Positions 16,567 to 22,152 of a DNA stretch of 25,768 nucleotides are shown piece by piece. The position numbers and the translations under genes were made by a program. The stretch's first letter is position 1. Every line of letters begins with the position of its first letter. The notes below the pieces were generated by a model. It was given only the letters and a program-made list of their open reading frames with translations. It was not told the DNA's origin and did not search any database. This stretch comes from a virus. The stretch spans positions 1-25,768 of IMG/VR virus record IMGVR_UViG_3300036045_000058. One strand, 5' to 3'.

Positions 16567-17514
16567 GTGTTCATCATCGGAGCCGGCATGGCCGGTCTTG
16601 TCGCATCCCACATCTTCCGCAATCGGAAGCCGGCAATACTTGAGGCGCAGAGTAGTCTGCCCAACAACCACGAGGCGCTGCTCCGGTTCAGGAGCACGGC
16701 GGTTGCTGAGGCAACCGGCATCCAGTTCAAGAAAGCTCTGGTGAGAAAGGCAATCGTCTATCAGGGCACATTCATTGACAAGCCGAACATGTTCCTGTCC
16801 AACACATACTCGCTAAAAGTCACTGGGCAGATCAGCGACCGCTCAATCTGGAACATCAATGAAGCAGAGCGATGGATCGCGCCATTCGACTTCGTTCAGC
16901 AGATGTCAAATGGTGTGACAATATCATACTCCAATTTAATCACCAACCTTTCTGCCCTGAAGGATTTCACCGGGGATGCCCCGGTTATCTCAACCGTTCC
17001 AATGCCAATCCTGATGAAGATTGTTGGGTGGCAACATGCGATCAAGTTTCACGCTCTGCCGATTTGGAGCGTTCAGGTTGACCTGCAGCATCCGGCCACA
17101 AACGTTTATCAGACCATCTATTATCCAGACCCGGAAGTGCCTTACTATCGCGCGTCCATAACTGGAAGCCGCTTCATCGTTGAGTATGCCGCCTCTCCAA
17201 ATGACATTGAGCGTGATGTGGAGACGATACTTGGCGATTTCGGCATCATCGGATGGAGCACGACTGCGATCATGTCTCCAAAGGAGCACCGCTATGGGAA
17301 GATCGTTGCTGTAGATGATACAGCCAGAAAGGACTTCATCTACACAATGACCAGAGAGCACAACATCTACAGTCTTGGGCGCTTCGCTATCTGGAAGAAT
17401 ATCCTGCTTGATGAGGTTGTTGGAGACTGCCGAGTCATCCAACGTCTTATTGAGATGGAGGGGCGCCGTAGCAACTATCACCAAACTCTTGCGACAATTG
17501 GAGGTATGCACTGA
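16567..17514 (+). CDS. FAD-dependent oxidoreductase of unknown substrate
   Basis: The 315-residue protein opens directly with a Rossmann dinucleotide-binding motif, GAGMAG (5-10), and Glu26 at the end of the second strand (AILEA) for the FAD ribose. A LLRFRS segment and a late GRFAIWKN segment resemble FAD-binding parts of amine-oxidase/UDP-galactopyranose-mutase-like flavoproteins. The GTG start is supported by AGGAGG at 16556-16561, one of the best ribosome sites in the window. I recall similar flavoproteins in other phage genomes but cannot give a function. It lies between a helicase and DUF3850/ThyX genes, suggesting nucleotide metabolism or DNA modification. It appears intact. Confidence 0.75.
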   Translation: MFIIGAGMAGLVASHIFRNRKPAILEAQSSLPNNHEALLRFRSTAVAEATGIQFKKALVRKAIVYQGTFIDKPNMFLSNTYSLKVTGQISDRSIWNINEAERWIAPFDFVQQMSNGVTISYSNLITNLSALKDFTGDAPVISTVPMPILMKIVGWQHAIKFHALPIWSVQVDLQHPATNVYQTIYYPDPEVPYYRASITGSRFIVEYAASPNDIERDVETILGDFGIIGWSTTAIMSPKEHRYGKIVAVDDTARKDFIYTMTREHNIYSLGRFAIWKNILLDEVVGDCRVIQRLIEMEGRRSNYHQTLATIGGMH

Positions 17515-17840
17515 TGTTCGAAGCACCTGAGCCAAATGTTCCACAAGTCGTTCAGGAGCACAAAAGGCATGATCTAAAGTGCCTTGGCGTGTTATTTGAC
17601 TCAATCGCGAGTGGCGCAAAGACTTTTGAGATACGCAAGGATGACCGGGGCTTTCGGTTGGGGGACTTCATCATCCTTCACAGGGTGAGCGAGACCAGTC
17701 CAAACGAGGTCAAGTTTGGTGGGAAAACCCTTTGGCTCAAGATCACTTACACTCTCAGGGGCGAAGCCTGGGGCTTGATGAAGGGATATGTGGCGATAGG
17801 CTTCAAGATACTTGAAAAGACGGCTGAGGCACGGCCCTAG
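17514..17840 (+). CDS. DUF3850 protein with ASCH/PUA-like fold
   Basis: The 108-residue protein shows the DUF3850 pattern: HDLKCLGVLFDSIASGAKTFE (residues about 19-39), IRKDDRGFRLGD, then an ITYTLRG strand and a GYVAIGF end. Members of this ASCH-like group are thought to bind RNA or nucleotides. The ATG overlaps the upstream TGA by one base (TGATG) and GGAGGT at 17500-17505 gives a strong ribosome site. It has about a 17-residue N-terminal extension before the domain. It is followed by a 134-base non-coding gap, so it may end a transcription unit with the flavoprotein. Confidence 0.8.
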   Translation: MFEAPEPNVPQVVQEHKRHDLKCLGVLFDSIASGAKTFEIRKDDRGFRLGDFIILHRVSETSPNEVKFGGKTLWLKITYTLRGEAWGLMKGYVAIGFKILEKTAEARP

Positions 17841-17974
17841 ATCGGAAGCGCCCTACTCTCCCCGGCTTAGGCGCGTGGCTCATAGGCTTATTTGAATTCG
17901 TTGAAGCCTCCAGCCTACGCGGAAGCCTTTCAGTATCGGGCGCGTTATACTTAGCGGACGGACAGGAGTTGAAG
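17841..17974. other. Intergenic region before thyX
   Basis: No gene was found. The region contains an imperfectly supported hairpin, AGGCTT (17884-17889) pairing with AAGCCT (17904-17909) across a 14-base loop, a TATACT element at 17946-17951 and a ribosome site (AGGAG, 17964-17968). It probably separates the flavoprotein/DUF3850 pair from the unit beginning with thyX. Confidence 0.5.
17946..17951 (+). promoter_or_regulatory. Candidate -10 element upstream of thyX
   Basis: TATACT lies 23 bases before the thyX ATG, in a GC-rich setting. No good -35 hexamer is present at the usual distance, so an activator or an alternative recognition mode may be needed. Confidence 0.35.
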
Positions 17975-18805
17975 ATGGAAGTTACCCTCATCAGCCATAC
18001 GCAAGATGCGATGGAGCTTCTCATCTACACCAAGCAGACGCGCATGAGCATGTCGCCTGGTGCCTTCGCCGCGATCAAGGGCTGGGAGCAGCCGCGCAAG
18101 GAAGCTGAGATCAACTATATGCTCCACACCATCCAGTCCAGCTGGGAGTTTGTGGAATACGTTTTTGTGATCGAGGGCGCTCCCCGGTCCTTCACGCACC
18201 AGCTGGTGCGGACACGTCATGCTTCTTATGCGCAACAGAGCCAGCGGCTCGCGCAGGGAGAAGATATTGACACGCACATGCCCGACAAGATTGCTGAGGA
18301 TGGGTTGCTTCGCCGCACTTTCGATGAGGCCATGGAAGCTGCCCAGGAAGCATATGACCAGTTGCTCCGAGACGGCGCTGACGCTCAAGATGCCCGCGAG
18401 GTTTTGCCGAATGCTTCCTGTTCAAACATCGTGATGAAGGTGAGCCTTCGCGCGCTCCACGATTTTCTTCTCAAGCGCCTTTGCGTCAGAGCACAAGGCA
18501 TGGCGCAGCAAGTGGCGCGCGAAATGCGCAAAGCCGTCATAGCAGTCCACCCATGGTCTGAACCTTTCCTTCGGGTGTGGTGCGCAACGCACGGAACATG
18601 CCAATTCCACAACCACCCGATGGAGTTGTGCCCGGTCAAGCCGTTTGTGTATAACCCGCATACCGGGATGGCTTATGACAGGAAGGCTGCCCTTCCCGCG
18701 ACCATTGAACACATCCAAGACCTTTGGGAGAAGATGGGTGTCCAACACGTCCAGCCGAAAGCCCACAGCACTAGTGGAAACGATGCCAAGGATGGTGCTG
18801 GTTAA
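17975..18805 (+). CDS. thyX: FAD-dependent thymidylate synthase ThyX
   Basis: The 276-residue protein would convert dUMP to dTMP using methylene-tetrahydrofolate and reduced FAD. The family signature appears as RTRHASYAQQSQR (79-91), a variant of the usual RHRxxSxNxxSxR. Supporting motifs are REVLP (141-145) and RALHDFLLKR (159-168), equivalent to the conserved nucleotide-binding arginine helix. ATG 17975 was chosen over the TTG at 17969 because AGGAG at 17964-17968 is correctly spaced. The protein is longer than most ThyX (about 220-250), with a tail that contains C203, H206, C209, H212, H214 and C219 as a possible metal site. It overlaps the next small gene by 23 bases. Confidence 0.88.
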   Translation: MEVTLISHTQDAMELLIYTKQTRMSMSPGAFAAIKGWEQPRKEAEINYMLHTIQSSWEFVEYVFVIEGAPRSFTHQLVRTRHASYAQQSQRLAQGEDIDTHMPDKIAEDGLLRRTFDEAMEAAQEAYDQLLRDGADAQDAREVLPNASCSNIVMKVSLRALHDFLLKRLCVRAQGMAQQVAREMRKAVIAVHPWSEPFLRVWCATHGTCQFHNHPMELCPVKPFVYNPHTGMAYDRKAALPATIEHIQDLWEKMGVQHVQPKAHSTSGNDAKDGAG

Positions 18806-18962
18806 ACTGCCAAGCGGCATGTTCAACCTCATCATCCAGCACATTGAGCACAGTGTGGAGAACCCGGAAGGGTTTGTCTGGGCAACTCGTCAGATATCAA
18901 CCTTGACTGCTCAAGAGGCAGAGAAGCTCAGGAAGGGAAACCACGATGCTCGCCATGGATGA
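18783..18962 (+). CDS. Small protein overlapping thyX, unknown
   Basis: The 59-residue frame starts at ATG 18783 (or ATG 18792) within the last codons of thyX and ends 17 bases inside the nucleotidyltransferase gene. The sequence (MVLVKLPSGMFNLIIQHIEH, then QISTLTAQEAEKLRKG) looks like a small folded protein. A GTGGA just upstream may serve as a ribosome site. The gene fills the only gap between thyX and the next gene, which is the main support for it. No family was recognised. Confidence 0.5.
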   Translation: MPRMVLVKLPSGMFNLIIQHIEHSVENPEGFVWATRQISTLTAQEAEKLRKGNHDARHG

Positions 18963-19671
18963 TCTTCGGCGCGTCATAATGATGATGCCGAAAGATTTGC
19001 GCGAAGTGATGACCAAGAACAAGATTTATCTTGCTGGCGGCAGCATCCGAGACATTGTTGCCGGCAATGAGATCAGTGACTGGGACATCTTTGGCGAGAA
19101 CAAGGATTTCCTCAAGATGGTGTGCAACAGCTTTGTTGGCACACGCAAGCCTGATGCGCGGCTCTACACCACCAAGAATGCCTTCACCGTTCTGTCTCCA
19201 AGGGGCAAGCCCATTCAAGCCATCCATCGCTGGTTGTATAGCGATCCGGTGGCAGTCATGAACGACTTTGACTTCAGCATGTGCGCCGTGGTGGTTTGGC
19301 ACGAAGGTGGTGGGTGGCACTCCAAGGCTCACCCATACTTCTATGCTGACTTGGCCGCGAAGCGGCTCCGGTATATTGCGCCGCAGCGCGATGAAGATGC
19401 TGGTGGCAGCATGCTGCGGATGGTCAAGTTCATTCGTCGCGGCTATTCGATCAGCCCCGAGAACATGGCCAAGATCATGGCCAGACTTACGAAACAGATG
19501 CGCGACACAAACGTGCTTGATCAGCATGATGGTCATGAGCGCGTGCTCACCAGCCTTTTGCGTGAGGTTGATCCGCTCACAGTTATTGAAGGGCTTGAGC
19601 TGCGCGATCCATTCGCTGACCCACTTCTTTCCACCAATGACCTTGACGCAGGAGTTGAAAATGGACTATGA
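18946..19671 (+). CDS. Nucleotidyltransferase related to poly(A) polymerase / CCA-adding enzyme head domain
   Basis: The 241-residue protein carries the pol-beta superfamily signature of class II poly(A)/CCA enzymes: AGGSIRD (30-36) then DWDIF with catalytic Asp45 and Asp47, and a likely third carboxylate at D107/D109 in MNDFDF. A further helical region (SMLRMVKFIRRGYSIS) matches the segment following the head domain. It lacks the long C-terminal RNA-binding part of full CCA enzymes (usually about 400 residues), so the substrate is uncertain: RNA, a nucleotide or a protein. The ATG at 18946 is supported by GGAAGGG at 18931-18937, better spaced than the ATG at 18955. It lies between thyX and MazG-like genes. 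Confidence 0.75.
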   Translation: MLAMDDLRRVIMMMPKDLREVMTKNKIYLAGGSIRDIVAGNEISDWDIFGENKDFLKMVCNSFVGTRKPDARLYTTKNAFTVLSPRGKPIQAIHRWLYSDPVAVMNDFDFSMCAVVVWHEGGGWHSKAHPYFYADLAAKRLRYIAPQRDEDAGGSMLRMVKFIRRGYSISPENMAKIMARLTKQMRDTNVLDQHDGHERVLTSLLREVDPLTVIEGLELRDPFADPLLSTNDLDAGVENGL

Positions 19672-20344
19672 TCAAGCTGTGGCTATCGCGCATGATGCGG
19701 ATAGCCTTCCATTCGCGCTTCTCTGCGAGAAGTATATCCAGTTTGTCGGCATCACCGAGAACACACCAAACTGGATGTCACAGCTTCTTGTGACCGGGGG
19801 AGATCACGGTCACGGCAACGTCAAGATTGACGGGAAGCCAATGTCCTTCCAGCGCGCGCTCCATGCCAGCATGGGCCTGGTCACTGAGTGCTCCGAGCTT
19901 GTGACTATTTCCCTTCCAGCCTTCACCAATCCGCTTGCCAAGACGAGCAGGAGCCACATTATTGAGGAAATTGGCGACATCTTCTATTACACCGCACTTA
20001 TGAAGAGCGCACTTGACCAGATGGACTATAAGGTTGGCCTGGATGTGATGCTCCAAGCTGGCCAATCTTTGGCCGGGCCTAGTGCGCCCGACATCCTGAA
20101 GCTTTCGATTGATGCCCTCAATCGCTCCATATCCATCCTTGATTTGTTCAAGAAGGACTTGTATGGCAAGAACAAGATTTTGACGGCATCACAAATCTCC
20201 AGCCGTCTTGCTGAATGCCTATTCAGCATAAAGTTGATCATCCTTGCTCTATTCAATGAGCACCCGACTGTGACGCCGAGGTCAATCATGGCTGAAAACA
20301 TCAAGAAGTTGGCCAACCGCTACATCGAAAAGTTTGGGAGATAG
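19661..20344 (+). CDS. MazG-like all-alpha NTP pyrophosphohydrolase
   Basis: The 227-residue helical protein contains the metal-binding pattern of the all-alpha NTP-PPase superfamily: E76xxE79 in TECSELV followed by E103xxD106 in EEIGDIFYY. Members hydrolyse NTPs or dNTPs to monophosphates plus pyrophosphate, for example to remove damaged nucleotides or dUTP. The start is ATG 19661, with AGGAG at 19650-19654, overlapping the previous gene by 11 bases. The C-terminal half (about 125-227) is an extra helical domain not needed for the signature. The substrate cannot be deduced; proximity to thyX suggests the nucleotide pool. Confidence 0.75.
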   Translation: MDYDQAVAIAHDADSLPFALLCEKYIQFVGITENTPNWMSQLLVTGGDHGHGNVKIDGKPMSFQRALHASMGLVTECSELVTISLPAFTNPLAKTSRSHIIEEIGDIFYYTALMKSALDQMDYKVGLDVMLQAGQSLAGPSAPDILKLSIDALNRSISILDLFKKDLYGKNKILTASQISSRLAECLFSIKLIILALFNEHPTVTPRSIMAENIKKLANRYIEKFGR

Positions 20345-20347
20345 ACC

Positions 20348-20710
20348 GTGGACAAGAACGCTGGTGATCTGCTCAGAGAGGCTGCTGATCTATTCAAGCA
20401 GCGCAACGAGCAATATGGCCCGAGCTACTTCACCCATGGCCCGGTTCTCAGTGCGCTGTTTCCTTATGGCATGAGGTTGCAGACGCCAGAGGATTTCAAC
20501 CGCTTCGCCATTCTCAATTTGGTTGTGACGAAGCTGGTCCGCTACTGCAACAATTTTCACTTTGGCGGGCACCAAGACAGCATCGCTGATCTTGCGGTCT
20601 ATGCCAAGATGCTGGAGGAAGTTGATGCTCGCATTAGTGACGGGAGCCTCCCATGGTCTGGGCGCTTCTATCGCGGAAAAATTGATGAAGAAGGGGATGG
20701 TGGTCCGTGA
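20348..20710 (+). CDS. DUF6378-like protein, probable all-alpha NTP-pyrophosphohydrolase relative
   Basis: The 120-residue protein has the pattern of small phage proteins of the DUF6378 type: LLREAADLFKQRNEQYGPSY, a middle LNLVVTKLVRY helix, and the HQDSIADLAVYAKMLEE helix that holds the family's His/Asp residues. The GTG start has GGAG at 20338-20341. The domain ends near residue 92 and the remaining 28 residues form a basic/acidic tail that is read out of frame by the following gene (86-base overlap). Function is inferred from family resemblance and from the MazG-like neighbour. Confidence 0.65.
   Translation: MDKNAGDLLREAADLFKQRNEQYGPSYFTHGPVLSALFPYGMRLQTPEDFNRFAILNLVVTKLVRYCNNFHFGGHQDSIADLAVYAKMLEEVDARISDGSLPWSGRFYRGKIDEEGDGGP
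20614..20618 (+). promoter_or_regulatory. Ribosome binding site that sets the dehydrogenase start inside the upstream gene
   Basis: GGAGG lies six bases before ATG 20625. It is the best ribosome site near the dehydrogenase and fixes a start that lies 86 bases before the upstream gene's stop. Confidence 0.75.
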
Positions 20711-21293
20711 CATCCCAGGAGACACTATAGCAAGCGGCCCAAGGCATATTGAAGGTGCAATAAGGCGCCTATCTAGGTGCCCAAACATTATCGTCAATAA
20801 CTATGGCATAAACCATCTTTCATGGATAGGAGAGACGCCAGCAATTGATGAGGCAATCATCAAAGCAAATCTTCTTGGTCCATATTGGGTGATCAACTAT
20901 GTCAAGCAGCACTGGGGTGGTCCTTGCCGCGTGGTCAACATCGCCTCCCAGGTTTACCGGGTGCCGCAACGCTGCACAAGTCTCTATTGCGCGTCAAAGG
21001 CTGGCTTGGTCCACATGACGAAGGTCATGGCTCGCGAGCTTGCGCCAAGTGGGTGGATTGTGAACGCAGTCAGCCCTGGCAAGATCGAAGACACGATGAT
21101 GTCCAGGATGACTGATGCGCAGGTGTTGAAGCTTCGCGGCTGGGACCCAGACAAAGCCGACAACTACGCCAAGTCTCTCATTCCGGCGGGGCGCTATACT
21201 ACTCGCGCGGAGGTCGCGGACGTGGTCATGAGTGTCCTTGAGATGCCCGACTATGTCAACGGCACCGTCATTGAAGCGCACGGAGGGGTATGA
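20625..21293 (+). CDS. Short-chain dehydrogenase/reductase (SDR)
   Basis: The 222-residue protein has all classical SDR landmarks: TGASHGLG (6-13, NAD(P) binding), NNYG (58-61), Asn82, catalytic Ser108, Tyr121 and Lys125 in the YCASK motif, and NAVSPG (147-152). It ends with a GG segment typical of 3-oxoacyl-reductase-like enzymes. The start at ATG 20625 leaves no extra N-terminal sequence before the Rossmann strand, which supports it. The NAD(P)-binding motif lies inside the region shared with the preceding gene. Substrate is unknown; candidates are a fatty-acid, sugar or pterin-type carbonyl. SDR genes are not part of the standard phage replication set. Confidence 0.88.
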   Translation: MLALVTGASHGLGASIAEKLMKKGMVVRDIPGDTIASGPRHIEGAIRRLSRCPNIIVNNYGINHLSWIGETPAIDEAIIKANLLGPYWVINYVKQHWGGPCRVVNIASQVYRVPQRCTSLYCASKAGLVHMTKVMARELAPSGWIVNAVSPGKIEDTMMSRMTDAQVLKLRGWDPDKADNYAKSLIPAGRYTTRAEVADVVMSVLEMPDYVNGTVIEAHGGV

Positions 21294-21580
21294 TGTCAAT
21301 TAGCGAGGCGGCAGCAGAGCTTGCCGACCAGATTGCGATGGACAAGAACCATACGGCAATTGTCCTTGTTCGAGACGGGAAAGATGGGAGCGGCACCAGC
21401 GTGTTCCTGTCAAATTCTGGCGAGGAAATGCTGGCTACTCTTGCCAGCGCACTCGATGAGCACCCCGTTCTGATCAGCCTGTTCGTGGGCGCTCTCAGCA
21501 TGGTCCGCAAGTTTGGCAACAGCAAAGACGATGAGGGCTTCGCCCCGGTCATCTTTGCCGGGGACAAGAGGCTCAACTGA
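21293..21580 (+). CDS. Small protein of unknown function
   Basis: The 95-residue product was not recognised. Two ATGs are possible: 21290 and 21293. GGAGG at 21282-21286 is six bases from the second, so 21293 is preferred; this gives a one-base overlap with the dehydrogenase stop. The sequence begins with a helix (SISEAAAELADQIAMDKN), followed by a strand pair (AIVLVRDG, GTSVFLSN) and helices. It looks like a small alpha/beta protein. It lies immediately upstream of the proofreading exonuclease (TGATG overlap). Confidence 0.6.
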   Translation: MSISEAAAELADQIAMDKNHTAIVLVRDGKDGSGTSVFLSNSGEEMLATLASALDEHPVLISLFVGALSMVRKFGNSKDDEGFAPVIFAGDKRLN

Positions 21581-22152
21581 TGATCGTCGTTGACCTTGAG
21601 ACAACTGGACTGCTCAAGCCAGATACGCGTGACCCGGAGCAGCAACCGGGCATCGTTCAGATTGCTTTGGCCAAGGTCCAGTATGTTGGACCGGATACTG
21701 GCTACAGGGCAACTGACTGGAAAACTTGGCTGGTCAACCCAGAGAAGCCCGTCTGGGACCCGGATGCCATCAAGACACACGGCATCAATCCCGGCGATGT
21801 CAAGGACGCTCCAACCCTCGCTGCGCTCCATCCAGAGTTGTGCGATTGGTTTGCTGGTCAGCACACGTGGATCGGCTTCAACAACGAATTTGACCGCAAG
21901 GTGCTGTTCTACTCTCTTGCCCGGTTATCCATGGAAGCACGCTTCCCTTGGCCGTGGATTGACATGGATGTGATGAAGATCGCTAAGCCAGTTGTCAACA
22001 TTCCCGGCAAGAGAGACATCAAGTTCCCGTCACTCATTGAGTGCCACAAGGAATTGGTTGGCGAGGATTACAAGAATGCCCATGATGCTGGCGCCGACAT
22101 CATGGCAACGTTGAACTGTCTGAACGCTCTCGCGTCCTTGGGGTATGTATGA
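21580..22152 (+). CDS. DnaQ-like 3'-5' exonuclease (DEDDh), probable proofreading subunit
   Basis: The 190-residue protein contains the DEDDh exonuclease motifs: VDLETTG with D5 and E7, GFNNEFD with D105, and AHDAGAD with H168 and D173. These residues bind two metals and remove mispaired 3' nucleotides. The ATG overlaps the previous TGA (TGATG) and its TGA overlaps the start of the polymerase gene by four bases (ATGA), so exonuclease and polymerase are probably made in fixed proportion. This pairing resembles the epsilon/alpha partnership of bacterial DNA polymerase III. The name rests on motifs and context. Confidence 0.9.
   Translation: MIVVDLETTGLLKPDTRDPEQQPGIVQIALAKVQYVGPDTGYRATDWKTWLVNPEKPVWDPDAIKTHGINPGDVKDAPTLAALHPELCDWFAGQHTWIGFNNEFDRKVLFYSLARLSMEARFPWPWIDMDVMKIAKPVVNIPGKRDIKFPSLIECHKELVGEDYKNAHDAGADIMATLNCLNALASLGYV

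Noticed and set aside
19268-19660. N-terminal extension of the MazG-like protein into the nucleotidyltransferase gene
   Set aside because: The 131 extra codons are out of frame with a well-supported gene; ATG 19661 has AGGAG six bases upstream.
20562-20624. Earlier start for the dehydrogenase
   Set aside because: SDR proteins begin right before the Rossmann strand; ATG 20625 gives this and has GGAGG at a proper distance.
16567-21293. Toxin-antitoxin or known defence system in the metabolic block
   Set aside because: The nucleotidyltransferase and MazG-like genes are not paired with HEPN or other toxin partners, so no known system can be claimed.
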